Assembly (NCBI RefSeq): GCF_051014685.1
Contig: NW_027478518.1
Location: 434,001-498,000 of the forward strand
Source: Ptiloglossa arizonensis
Taxonomy: Eukaryota > Arthropoda > Insecta > Hymenoptera > Colletidae
DNA length: 64,000 nt
Direction of reading: 5' to 3'
Position numbers and translations under genes: made by a program. The notes beneath the pieces are model-generated. The model made no database searches. It saw nothing but the letters and a program-made list of their open reading frames with translations, and was not told the origin of the DNA. Numbering within the stretch: position 1 is the stretch's first letter; the number at the start of each line of letters is the position of its first letter. Below are positions 12,541-25,440 of the stretch, piece by piece.

Positions 12541-15500
12541 TCAACCATTTCTTGGCTTCAAACTCCCATATCTCGCGAACGGATTGACCTAACCAAAAAA
12601 TTCCTATTGCATCTGAAAGTAGACACTCGCCCGATTACAGCTGTATGTGTGTTCTTTCCCTAGGCCATTCTGGTTAAGCGTTTGGAGCAGCAGAATTTAG
12701 AAAAATTTTTTGCCTTCTCAACCATTTCTTGGCTTCAAACTTCCATATCTCGCGAACTGATTGACCTAACCCAAAAATTCCTATTGCATCTGAAAGTAGA
12801 AGCTCGCCCGATTACAACGGTATGCGTATTTTTTCCCTAGGCCATTCTGGTTAAGCGTTTGGAGCAGCAGAATTGCGAAAAATTTGTTCTCTTCTCAACC
12901 ATTTCTTAACTTCAATCTCTCATATCTCGCGAACGGATTGACCTAACCCAAAAATTCCTGTTGTGTCTGAAAGTAGAAACTCGCCCTATTGCAACGGTAT
13001 GTGTATTTTTTCCCTAGGCCATTCTGGTTAAGCGTTTGGAGCAGCAGATTTGCGAAAAATTTGTTGTCTTCTCAACCATTTCTTAGCTTCAAACTCCCAT
13101 GTCTCGCGAACTGATTGACCTAACCCAAAAATACCTATTGCATCTGAAAGTAGACACTCGCCCGATTACAGCTGTATGTGTGTTCTTTCCCTAGGCCATT
13201 CTGGTTAAGCGTTTGGAGCAGCAGAATTTAGAAAAATTTTTTGCCTTCTCAACCATTTCTTGGCTTCAAACTCCCGTATCTCACGAACGGATTGACCTAA
13301 CCCAAAATTTCCTATTGCATCTGAAAGTAGAAACCCGCCCGATTACAACGGTATGTGTATTTTTTCCATAGGCCGTCTGGTTAAGCGTTTGGAGCAGCAG
13401 AATTGCGAAAAATTGTTTGCCTTCTCAACCATTTCTTGGCTTCAAACTCCCATATCTCGCGAACGGATTGACCTAACCAAAAAATTCCTATTGCTTCTGA
13501 AAGTAGACACTCGTCCGATTACATCTGTATGTGTGTTTTTTCCCTAGGCCATTCTGGTTAAGCGTTTGGAGCAGCAGAATTGCGAAAAATTTTTTGCCTT
13601 CTCAAGCATTTCTTGGCTTCAAACTTCCATATCTCGCGAACTGATTGACCTAACCCAAAAATTCCTATTGCATCTGAAAGTAGAAGCTCGCCCGATTACA
13701 GCGGTATGCGTATTTTTTCCCTAGGCCATTCTGGTTAAGCGTTTGGAGCAGCAGAATTGCGAAAAATTTGTTCTCTTCTCAACCATTTCTTAGCTTCAAA
13801 CTCCCATATCTCGCGAACGGATTGCCCTATCCCAAAAACTCCTGTTGCGTCTGAAAGTAGAAACTCGCCCGATTACAACGGTATGCGTATTTTTTCCATG
13901 GGCCATTCTGGTTAAGCGTTTGGAGCAGCAGAATTGCGAAAAATTTTTTGCCTTCTCAACCATTTCTTGGCTTCAAACTCCCATATCTCGCGAACGGATT
14001 GACCTAACCCAAAAATTCCTGTTGCTTCTGAAAGTAGAAACTCGCCCGATTACAACGGTATGTGTATTTTTTCCCTAGCCCATTCTGGTTAAGCGTTTGG
14101 AGCAGCAGAATTGCGAAAAATTTTTTGCCTTCTCAACCATTTCTTGGCTTCAAACTCCCATATCTCGCGAACGGATTGACCTAACCCAAAAATTCCTATT
14201 GCATCTGAAAGTAGAAACCCGCCCGATTACAACGGTATGTGTATTTTTTCCATAGGCCGTCTGGTTAAGCGTTTGGAGCAGCAGAATTGCGAAAAATTGT
14301 TTGCCTTCTCAACCATTTCTTGGCTTCAAACTCCCATATCTCGCGAACGGATTGACCTAACCAAAAAATTCCTATTGCTTCTGAAAGTAGACACTCGTCC
14401 GATTACAGCTGTATGTGTGTTCTTTCCCTAGGCCATTCTGGTTAAGCGTTTGGAGCAGCAGAATTTAGAAAAATTTTTTGCCTTCTCAACCATTTCTTGG
14501 CTTCAAACTCCCATATCTCGCGAACTGATTGACCTAACCCAAAAATTTCTATTGCATCTGAAAGTAGAAACTCGCCCGATTACAAAGGTATGGGTATTTT
14601 TTCCCTAGGCCATTCTGGTTAAGCGTTTGAAGCAGCAGAATTGCGAAAAATTTTTTGCCTTCTCAACCATTTCTTGGCTTCAAACTCCCATATCTCGCGA
14701 ACGGACTGACCTAACCAAAAAATTCCTATTGCATCTGAAAGTAGAAACGCGCCCGATTACATCTGTATGTGTGTTTTTTCCCTAGGCCATTCTGGTTAAG
14801 CGTTTGGAGCAGCAGAATTTAGAAAAATTTTTTGCCATCTCAACCATTTCTTGCCTTCAAACTCCCATATCTCGCGAACGGATTGACCTAACCCAAAAAT
14901 TCCTGTTGCTTCTGAAAGCAGAAGCTCGCCCGATTACAACGGTATGCGTATTTTTTCCCTAGGCCATTCTGGTTAAGCGTTTGGAGCAGCAGAATTGCGA
15001 AAAATTTGTTCTCTTCTCAACCATTTCTTGGCTTCAAACTCCCATATCTCGCGAACGGATTGACCTAACCAAAAAATTCCTATTGCATCTGAAAGTAGAC
15101 ACTCGCCCGATTACAGCTGTATGTGTGTTCTTTCCCTAGGCCATTCTGGTTAAGCGTTTGGAGCAGCAGAATTTAGAAAAATTTTTTGCCTTCTCAACCA
15201 TTTCTTGGCTTCAAACTTCCATATCTCGCGAACTGATTGACCTAACCCAAAAATTCCTATTGCATCTGAAAGTAGAAGCTCGCCCGATTATAACGGTATG
15301 CGTATTTTTTCCCTAGGCCATTCTGGTTAAGCGTTTGGAGCAGCAGAATTGCGAAAAATTTGTTCTCTTCTCAACCATTTCTTAACTTCAATCTCTCATA
15401 TCTCGCGAACGGATTGACCTAACCCAAAAATTCCTGTTGTGTCTGAAAGTAGAAACTCGCCCTATTACAACGGTATGTGTATTTTTTCCCTAGGCCATTC

Positions 15501-18500
15501 TGGTTAAGCGTTTGGAGCAGCAGATTTGCGAAAAATTTGTTGTCTTCTCAACCATTTCTTAGCTTCAAACTCCCGTGTCTCGCGAACTGATTGACCTAAC
15601 CCAAAAATACCTATTGCATCTGAAAGTAGACACTCGCCCGATTACAGCTGTATGTGTGTTCTTTCCCTAGGCCATTCTGGTTAAGCGTTTGGAGCAGCAG
15701 AATTTAGAAAAATTTTTTGCCTTCTCAACCATTTCTTGGCTTCAAACTCCCGTATCTCGCGAACGGATTGACCTAACCCAAAAATTCCTATTGCATCTGA
15801 AAGTAGAAACCCGCCCGATTACAACGGTATGTGTATTTTTTCCATAGGCCGTCTGGTTAAGCGTTTGGAGCAGCAGAATTGCGAAAAATTGTTTGCCTTC
15901 TCAACCATTTCTTGGCTTCAAACTCCCATATCTCGCGAACGGATTGACCTAACCAAAAAATTCCTATTGCTTCTGAAAGTAGACACTCGTCCGATTACAT
16001 CTGTATGTGTGTTTTTTCCCTAGGCCATTCTGGTTAAGCGTTTGGAGCAGCAGAATTGCGAAAAATTTTTTGCCTTCTCAAGCATTTCTTGGCTTCAAAC
16101 TTCCATATCTCGCGAACTGATTGACCTAACCCAAAAATTCCTATTGCATCTGAAAGTAGAAGCTCGCCCGATTACAGCGGTATGCGTATTTTTTCCCTAG
16201 GCCATTCTGGTTAAGCGTTTGGAGCAGCAGAATTGCGAAAAATTTGTTCTCTTCTCAACCATTTCTTAGCTTCAAACTCCCATATCTCGCGAACGGATTG
16301 CCCTATCCCAAAAACTCCTGTTGCGTCTGAAAGTAGAAACTCGCCCGATTACAACGGTATGCGTATTTTTTCCATGGGCCATTCTGGTTAAGCGTTTGGA
16401 GCAGCAGAATTGCGAAAAATTTTTTGCCTTCTCAACCATTTCTTGGCTTCAAACTCCCATATCTCGCGAACGGATTGACCTAACCAAAAAATTCCTATTG
16501 CATCTGAAAGCAGACACTCGCCCGATTACAGCTGTATGTGTGTTCTTTCCCTAGGCCATTCTGGTTAAGCGTTTGGAGCAGCAGAATTTAGAAAAATTTT
16601 TTGCCTTCTCAACCATTTCTTGGCTTCAAACTCCCATATCTCGCGAACGGATTGACCTAACCCAAAAATTCCTGTTGCTTCTGAAAGTAGAAACTCGCCC
16701 GATTACAACGGTATGTGTATTTTTTCCCTAGCCCATTCTGGTTAAGCGTTTGGAGCAGCAGAATTGCGAAAAATTTTTTGCCTTCTCAACCATTTCTTGG
16801 CTTCAAACTCCCATATCTCGCGAACGGATTGACCTAACCCAAAAATTCCTATTGCATCTGAAAGTAGAAACCCGCCCGATTACAACGGTATGTGTATTTT
16901 TTCCATAGGCCGTCTGGTTAAGCGTTTGGAGCAGCAGAATTGCGAAAAATTGTTTGCCTTCTCAACCATTTCTTGGCTTCAAACTCCCATATCTCGCGAA
17001 CGGATTGACCTAACCAAAAAATTCCTATTGCTTCTGAAAGTAGACACTCGTCCGATTACAGCTGTATGTGTGTTCTTTCCCTAGGCCATTCTGGTTAAGC
17101 GTTTGGAGCAGCAGAATTTAGAAAAATTTTTTGCCTTCTCAACCATTTCTTGGCTTCAAACTCCCATATCTCGCGAACTGATTGACCTAACCCAAAAATT
17201 TCTATTGCATCTGAAAGTAGAAACTCGCCCGATTACAAAGGTATGGGTATTTTTTCCCTAGGCCATTCTGGTTAAGCGTTTGAAGCAGCAGAATTGCGAA
17301 AAATTTTTTGCCTTCTCAACCATTTCTTGGCTTCAAACTCCCATATCTCGCGAACGGACTGACCTAACCAAAAAATTCCTATTGCATCTGAAAGTAGAAA
17401 CGCGCCCGATTACATCTGTATGTGTGTTTTTTCCCTAGGCCATTCTGGTTAAGCGTTTGGAGCAGCAGAATTTAGAAAAATTTTTTGCCATCTCAACCAT
17501 TTCTTGCCTTCAAACTCCCATATCTCGCGAACGGATTGACCTAACCCAAAAATTCCTGTTGTTTCTGAAAGCAGAAGCTCGCCCGATTACAACGGTATGC
17601 GTATTTTTTCCCTAGGCCATTCTGGTTAAGCGTTTGGAGCAGCAGAATTGCGAAAAATTTGTTCTCTTCTCAACCATTTCTTGGCTTCAAACTCCCATAT
17701 CTCGCGAACGGATTGACCTAACCAAAAAATTCCTATTGCATCTGAAAGTAGACACTCGCCCGATTACAGCTGTATGTGTGTTCTTTCCCTAGGCCATTCT
17801 GGTTAAGCGTTTGGAGCAGCAGAATTTAGAAAAATTTTTTGCCTTCTCAACCATTTCTTGGCTTCAAACTTCCATATCTCGCGAACTGATTGACCTAACC
17901 CAAAAATTCCTATTGCATCTGAAAGTAGAAGCTCGCCCGATTATAACGGTATGCGTATTTTTTCCCTAGGCCATTCTGGTTAAGCGTTTGGAGCAGCAGA
18001 ATTGCGAAAAATTTGTTCTCTTCTCAACCATTTCTTAACTTCAATCTCTCATATCTCGCGAACGGATTGACCTAACCCAAAAATTCCTGTTGTGTCTGAA
18101 AGTAGAAACTCGCCCTATTACAACGGTATGTGTATTTTTTCCCTAGGCCATTCTGGTTAAGCGTTTGGAGCAGCAGATTTGCGAAAAATTTGTTGTCTTC
18201 TCAACCATTTCTTAGCTTCAAACTCCCGTGTCTCGCGAACTGATTGACCTAACCCAAAAATACCTATTGCATCTGAAAGTAGACACTCGCCCGATTACAG
18301 CTGTATGTGTGTTCTTTCCCTAGGCCATTCTGGTTAAGCGTTTGGAGCAGCAGAATTTAGAAAAATTTTTTGCCTTCTCAACCATTTCTTGGCTTCAAAC
18401 TCCCGTATCTCGCGAACGGATTGACCTAACCCAAAAATTCCTATTGCATCTGAAAGTAGAAACCCGCCCGATTACAACGGTATGTGTATTTTTTCCATAG

Positions 18501-18650
18501 GCCGTCTGGTTAAGCGTTTGGAGCAGCAGAATTGCGAAAAATTGTTTGCCTTCTCAACCATTTCTTGGCTTCAAACTCCCATATCTCGCGAACGGATTGA
18601 CCTAACCAAAAAATTCCTATTGCTTCTGAAAGTAGACACTCGTCCGATTA
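12540..18650. repeat. 14/15-mer HOR, 2476- then 2653-bp offset
   Basis: From about 12.55 to 14.0 kb the sequence recurs 2476 bp downstream (14 x 177 - 2). Shared rare markers include tctcaagcatt, ttgccctatccc and ccatgggcc. From about 14.0 kb onward the offset becomes 2653 bp (15 x 177 - 2), because the downstream copy holds one extra monomer (gcagacactc type) near 16.47-16.65 kb. The acaaaggtatgggt variant at 14583 and 17236 follows the 2653 offset. Similarity stops near 15,995 / 18,648. The two offsets show that a whole-monomer insertion or loss happened after, or during, the unit duplication. Confidence 0.85.
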
Positions 18651-20600
18651 CAGCTGTATGTGTGTTCTTTCCCTAGGCCATTCTGGTTAAGCGTTTGGAG
18701 CAGCAGAATTTAGAAAAATTTTTTGCCTTCTCAACCATTTCTTGGCTTCAAACTCCCATATCTCGCGAACTGATTGACCTAACCCAAAAATTTCTATTGC
18801 ATCTGAAAGTAGAAACTCGCCCGATTACAACGGTATGCGTATTTTTTCCCTAGGCCATTCTGGTTAAGCGTTTGAAGCAGCAGAATTGCGAAAAATTTTT
18901 TGCCTTCTCAACCATTTCTTGGCTTCAAACTCCCATATCTCGCGAACTGATTGACCTAACCCAAAAATTCCTATTGCATCTGAAAGTAGAAACGCGCCCG
19001 ATTACATCTGTATGTGTGTTTTTTCCCTAGGCCATTCTGGTTAAGCGTTTGGAGCAGCAGAATTGCGAAAAATTTTTTGCCTTCTCAACCATTTCTTGGC
19101 TTCAAACTTCCATATCTCGCGAACTGATTGACCTAACCCAAAAATTCCTATTGCATCTGAAAGTAGAAGCTCGCCCGATTACAGCGGTATGCGTATTTTT
19201 TCCCTAGGCCATTCTGGTTAAGCGTTTGGAGCAGCAGAATTGCGAAAAATTTGTTCTCTTCTCAACCATTTCTTAGCTTCAAACTCCCATATCTCGCGAA
19301 CGGATTGCCCTATCCCAAAAACTCCTGTTGCGTCTGAAAGTAGAAACTCCCCGATTACAACGGTATGCGTATTTTTTCCATGGGCCATTCTGGTTAAGCG
19401 TTTGGAGCAGCAGAATTGCGAAAAATTTTTTGCCTTCTCAACCATTTCTTGGCTTCAAACTCCCATATCTCGCGAACGGATTGACCTAACCAAAAAATTC
19501 CTATTGCATCTGAAAGCAGACACTCGCCCGATTACAGCTGAATGTGTGTTCTTTCCCTAGGCCATTCTGGTTAAGCGTTTGGAGCAGCAGAATTTAGAAA
19601 AATTTTTTGCCTTCTCAACCATTTCTTGCCTTCAAACTCCCATATCTCGCGAACGGATTGACCTAACCCAAAAATTCCTGTTGTTTCTGAAAGCAGAAGC
19701 TCGCCCGATTACAACGGTATGTGTATTTTTTCCCTAGCCCATTCTGGTTAAGCGTTTGGAGCATCAGAATTGCGAAAAATTTTTTGCCTTCTCAACCATT
19801 TCTTGGCTTCAAACTCCCATATCTCGCGAACGGATTGACCTAACCAAAAAATTCCTATTGCATCTGAAAGTAGACACTCGCCCGATTACAGCTGTATGTG
19901 TGTTCTTTCCCTAGGCCATTCTGGTTAAGCGTTTGGAGCAGCAGAATTTAGAAAAATTTTTTGCCTTCTCAACCATTTCTTGGCTTCAAACTCCCATATC
20001 TCGCGAACGGATTGACCTAACCCAAAAATTCCTATTGCATCTGAAAGTAGAAGCTCGCCCGATTATAACGGTATGCGTATTTTTTCCCTAGGCCATTCTG
20101 GTTAAGCGTTTGGAGCAGCAGAATTGCGAAAAATTTGTTCTCTTCTCAACCATTTCTTAACTTCAATCTCTCATATCTCGCGAACGGATTGACCTAACCC
20201 AAAAATTCCTGTTGTGTCTGAAAGTAGAAACTCGCCCTATTACAACGGTATGTGTATTTTTTCCCTAGGCCATTCTGGTTAAGCGTTTGGAGCAGCAGAT
20301 TTGCGAAAAATTTGTTGTCTTCTCAACCATTTCTTAGCTTCAAACTCCCGTGTCTCGCGAACTGATTGACCTAACCCAAAAATACCTATTGCATCTGAAA
20401 GTAGACACTCGCCCGATTACAGCTGTATGTGTGTTCTTTCCCTAGGCCATTCTGGTTAAGCGTTTGGAGCAGCAGAATGTAGAAAAATTTTTTGCCTTCT
20501 CAACCATTTCTTGGCTTCAAACTCCCGTATCTCGCGAACGGATTGACCTAACCCAAAAATTCCTATTGCATCTGAAAGTAAAAACCCGCCCGATTACAAC
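18650..20600. repeat. Irregular monomers with a private one-base deletion
   Basis: Eleven monomers related to the preceding HOR but with a changed order. A single-base deletion near 19349 (actccccgatt in place of actcgcccgatt) occurs nowhere else in the window, so it post-dates the local duplications. Further private changes are gcatcag near 19762 and aatgtag near 20478. No gene is supported: the longer open frames across 19218-19560 on both strands exist only because this deletion joins two frames. Confidence 0.8.
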
Positions 20601-20603
20601 GGT

Positions 20604-23600
20604 ATGTGTATTTTTTCCATAGGCCGTCTGGTTAAGCGTTTGGAGCAGCAGAATTGCGAAAAATTGTTTGCCTTCTCAGCCATTTCTTGGCTTCAAACTC
20701 CCATATCTCGCGAACGGATTGACCTAACCAAAAAATTCCTATTGCTTCTGAAAGTAGACACTCGTCCGATTACAGCTGTATGTGTGTTCTTTCCCTAGGC
20801 CATTCTGGTTAAGCGTTTGGAGCAGCAGAATTTAGAAAAATTTTTTGCCTTCTCAACCATTTCTTGGCTTCAAACTCCCATATCTCGCGAACTGATTGAC
20901 CTAACCCAAAAATTTCTATTGCATCTGAAAGTAGAAACTCGCCCGATTACAACGGTATGCGTATTTTTTCCCTAAGCCATTCTGGTTAAGCGTTTGAAGC
21001 AGCAGAATTGCGAAAAATTTTTTGCCTTCTCAACCATTTCTTGGCTTCAAACTCCCATATCTCGCGAACGGACTGACCTAACCAAAAAATTCCTATTGCA
21101 TCTGAAAGTAGAAACGCGCCCGATTACATCTGTATGTGTGTTTTTTCCCTAGGCCATTCTGGTTAAGCGTTTGGAGCAGCAGAATTGCGAAAAATTTTTT
21201 GCCTTCTCAACCATTTCTTGGCTTCAAACTTCCATATCTCGCGAACTGATTGACCTAACCCAAAAATTCCTATTGCATCTGAAAGTAGAAGCTCGCCCGA
21301 TTACAACGGTATGCGTATTTTTTCCCTAGGCCATTCTGGTTAAGCGTTTGGAGCAGCAGAATTGCGAAAAATTTGTTCTCTTCTCAACCATTTCTTAGCT
21401 TCAAACTCCCATATCTCGCGAACGGATTGACCTAACCCAAAAACTCCTGTTGCGTCTGAAAGTAGAAACTCGCCCGATTACAACGGTATGCGTATTTTTT
21501 CCATGGGCCATTCTGGTTAAGCGTTTGGAGCAGCAGAATTGCGAAAAATTTTTTGCCTTCTCAACCATTTCTTGGCTTCAAACTCCCATATCTCGCGAAC
21601 GGATTGACATAACCAAAAAATTCCTATTGCATCTGAAAGCAGACACTCGCCCGATTACAGCTGTATGTGTGTTCTTTCCCTAGGCCATTCTGGTTAAGCG
21701 TTTGGAGCAGCAGAATTTAGAAAAATTTTTTGTCTTCTCAACCATTTCTTGGCTTCAAACTCCCATATCTCGCGAACGGATTGACCTAACCCAAAAATTC
21801 CTGTTGCTTCTGAAAGTAGAAACTCGCCCGATTACAACGGTATGTGTATTTTTTCCCTAGCCCATTCTGGTTAAGCGTTTGGAGCAGCAGAATTGCGAAA
21901 AATTTTTTGCCTTCTCAACCATTTCTTGGCTTCAAACTCCCATATCTCGCGAACGGATTGACCTAACCCAAAAATTCCTATTGCATCTGAAAGTAGAAAC
22001 CCGCCCGATTACAACGGTATGTGTATTTTTTCCATAGGCCGTCTGGTTAAGCGTTTGGAGCAGCAGAATTGCGAAAAATTGTTTGCCTTCTCAACCATTT
22101 CTTGGCTTCAAACTCCCATATCTCGCGAACGGATTGACCTAACCAAAAAATTCCTATTGCTTCTGGAAGTAGACACTCGTCCGATTACAGCTGTATGTGT
22201 GTTCTTTCCCTAGGCCATTCTGGTTAAGCGTTTGGAGCAGCAGAATTTAGAAAAATTTTTTGCCTTCTCAACCATTTCTTGGCTTCAAACTCCCATATCT
22301 CGCGAACTGATTGACCTAACCCAAAAATTTCTATTGCATCTGAAAGTAGAAACTCGCCCGATTACAACGGTATGCGTATTTTTTCCCTAGGCCATTCTGG
22401 TTAAGCGTTTGAAGCAGCAGAATTGCGAAAAATTTTTTGCCTTCTCAACCATTTCTTGGCTTCAAACTCCCATATCTCGCGAACGGACTGACCTAACCAA
22501 AAAATTCCTATTGCTTCTGAAAGTAGACACTCGCCCGATTACATCTGTATGTGTGTTTTTTCCCTAGGCCATTCTGGTTAAGCGTTTGGAGCAGCAGAAT
22601 TGCGAAAAATTTTTTGCCTTCTCAACCATTTCTTGGCTTCAAACTTCCATATCTCGCGAACTGATTGACCTAACCCAAAAATTCCTATTGCATCTGAAAG
22701 TAGAAGCTCGCCCGATTACAACGGTATGCGTATTTTTTCCCTAGGCCATTCTGGTTAAGCGTTTGGAGCAGCAGAATTGCGAAAAATTTGTTCTCTTCTC
22801 AACCATTTCTTAGCTTCAAACTCCCATATCTCGCGAACGGATTGACCTAACCCAAAAACTCCTGTTGCGTCTGAAAGTAGAAACTCGCCCGATTACAACG
22901 GTATGCGTATTTTTTCCATGGGCCATTCTGGTTAAGCGTTTGGAGCAGCAGAATTGCGAAAAATTTTTTGCCTTCTCAACCATTTCTTGGCTTCAAACTC
23001 CCATATCTCGCGAACGGATTGACATAACCAAAAAATTCCTATTGCATCTGAAAGCAGACACTCGCCCGATTACAGCTGTATGTGTGTTCTTTCCCTAGGC
23101 CATTCTGGTTAAGCGTTTGGAGCAGCAGAATTTAGAAAAATTTTTTGTCTTCTCAACCATTTCTTGGCTTCAAACTCCCATATCTCGCGAACGGATTGAC
23201 CTAACCCAAAAATTCCTGTTGCTTCTGAAAGTAGAAACTAGCCCGATTACAACGGTATGTGTATTTTTTCCCTAGCCCATTCTGGTTAAGCGTTTGGAGC
23301 AGCAGAATTGCGAAAAATTTTTTGCCTTCTCAACCATTTCTTGGCTTCAAACTCCCATATCTCGCGAACGGATTGACCTAACCAAAAAATTCCTATTGCT
23401 TCTGAAAGTAGACACTCGTCCGATTACAGCTGTATGTGTGTTCTTTCCCTAGGCCATTCTGGTTAAGCGTTTGGAGCAGCAGAATTTAGAAAAATTTTTT
23501 GCCTTCTCAACCATTTCTTGGCTTCAAACTCCCATATCTCGCGAACTGATTGACCTAACCCAAAAATTTCTATTGCATCTGAAAGTAGAAACTCGCCCGA

Positions 23601-24496
23601 TTACAACGGTATGCGTATTTTTTCCCTAGGCCATTCTGGTTAAGCGTTTGGAGCAGCAGAATTGCGAAAAATTTTTTGCCTTCTCAACCATTTCTTGGCT
23701 TCAAACTCCCATATCTCGCGAACGGACTGACCTAACCAAAAAATTCCTATTGCTTCTGAAAGTAGACACTCGCCCGATTACATCTGTATGTGTGTTTTTT
23801 CCCTAGGCCATTCTGGTTAAGCGTTTGGAGCAGCAGAATTGCGAAAAATTTTTTGCCTTCTCAACCATTTCTTGGCTTCAAACTTCCATATCTCGCGAAC
23901 TGATTGACCTAACCCAAAAATTCCTATTGCATCTGAAAGTAGAAGCTCGCCCGATTACAACGGTATGCGTATTTTTTCCCTAGGCCATTCTGGTTAAGCG
24001 TTTGGAGCAGCAGAATTGCGAAAAATTTGTTCTCTTCTCAACCATTTCTTAGCTTCAAACTCCCATATCTCGCGAACGGATTGACCTAACCCAAAAACTC
24101 CTGTTGCGTCTGAAAGTAGAAACTCGCCCGATTACAACGGTATGCGTATTTTTTCCATGGGCCATTCTGGTTAAGCGTTTGGAGCAGCAGAATTGCGAAA
24201 AATTTTTTGCCTTCTCAACCATTTCTTGGCTTCAAACTCCCATATCTCGCGAACGGATTGACATAACCAAAAAATTCCTATTGCATCTGAAAGCAGACAC
24301 TCGCCCGATTACAGCTGTATGTGTGTTCTTTCCCTAGGCCATTCTGGTTAAGCGTTTGGAGCAGCAGAATTTAGAAAAATTTTTTGTCTTCTCAACCATT
24401 TCTTGGCTTCAAACTCCCATATCTCGCGAACGGATTGACCTAACCCAAAAATTCCTGTTGCTTCTGAAAGTAGAAACTAGCCCGATTACAACGGTA
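20604..24496. repeat. Second 8-mer HOR (1415 bp) with a 7-mer contraction (1239 bp)
   Basis: The rare marker gacataacc lies at 21606, 23021 and 24260: steps of 1415 bp (8 x 177 - 1, the missing base being the 176-bp monomer's) and 1239 bp (7 x 177). Units are roughly 20604-22018, 22019-23257 and 23258-24496. In the 7-mer unit the 176-bp monomer is missing: near 23.37 kb the tagccc-type monomer is followed directly by the gtagacactcgtcc type. The aaactagcc variant occurs in the last two units only (about 23,235 and 24,474). The composition differs from the 1416-bp HOR at 1.6-9.4 kb, so this is a separate 8-mer. Confidence 0.88.
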
Positions 24497-25440
24497 CGTG
24501 TATTTTTTCCATAGGCCGTCTGGTTAAGCGTTTGGAGCAGCAGAATTGCGAAAAATTTTTTGCCTTCTCAACCATTTCTTGGCTTCAAACTCCCATATCT
24601 CGCGAACTGATTGACCTAACCCAAAAATTTCTATTGCATCTGAAAGTAGAAACTCGCCCGATTACAACGGTATGCGTATTTTTTCCATGGGCCATTCTGG
24701 TTAAGCGTTTGGAGCAGCAGAATTGCGAAAAATTTTTTGCCTTCTCAACCATTTCTTGGCTTCAAACTCCCATATCTCGCGAACGGATTGACATAACCAA
24801 AAAATTCCTATTGCATCTGAAAGCAGACACTCGCCCGATTACAGCTGTATGTGTGTTCTTTCCCTAGGCCATTCTGGTTAAGCGTTTGGAGCAGCAGAAT
24901 TTAGAAAAATTTTTTGCCTTCTCAACCATTTCTTGGCTTCAAACTCCCATATCTCGCGAACTGATTGACCTAACCCAAAAATTTCTATTGCATCTGAAAG
25001 TAGAAACTCGCCCGATTACAAAGGTATGCGTATTTTTTCCCTAGGCCATTCTGGTTAAGCGTTTGAAGCAGCAGAATTGCGAAAAATTTTTTGCCTTCTC
25101 AACCATTTCTTGGCTTCAAACTCCCATATCTCGCGAACGGACTGACCTAACCAAAAAATTCCTATTGCTTCTGAAAGTAGACACTCGTCCGATTACAGCT
25201 GTATGTGTGTTCTTTCCCTAGGCCATTCTGGTTAAGCGTTTGGAGCAGCAGAATTTAGAAAAATTTTTTGCCTTCTCAACCATTTCTTGGCTTCAAACTC
25301 CCATATCTCGCGAACGGATTGACCTAACCCAAAAATTTCTATTGCATCTGAAAGTAGAAACTCGCCCGATTACAACGGTATGCGTATTTTTTCCCTAGGC
25401 CATTCTGGTTAAGCGTTTGAAGCAGCAGACTTGCGAAAAA
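24497..25440. repeat. Short rearranged segment between HORs
   Basis: The gacataacc monomer reappears at 24790, only 530 bp after the previous one (3 x 177 - 1). Two ccatgggcc (NcoI-type) monomers are therefore brought within three monomers of each other, at about 24155 and 24686. One 176-bp monomer (deletion at 24518) has acgtg in place of the usual atgtg upstream of the deletion, a substitution shared with those at 28233 and 32478. The rest matches common monomer types. Confidence 0.75.

Noticed and set aside
19218..19560. Overlapping open frames on both strands around 19.2-19.6 kb
   Set aside because: Caused by the private one-base deletion at 19349, which joins two frames inside the satellite. 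No independent coding signal.
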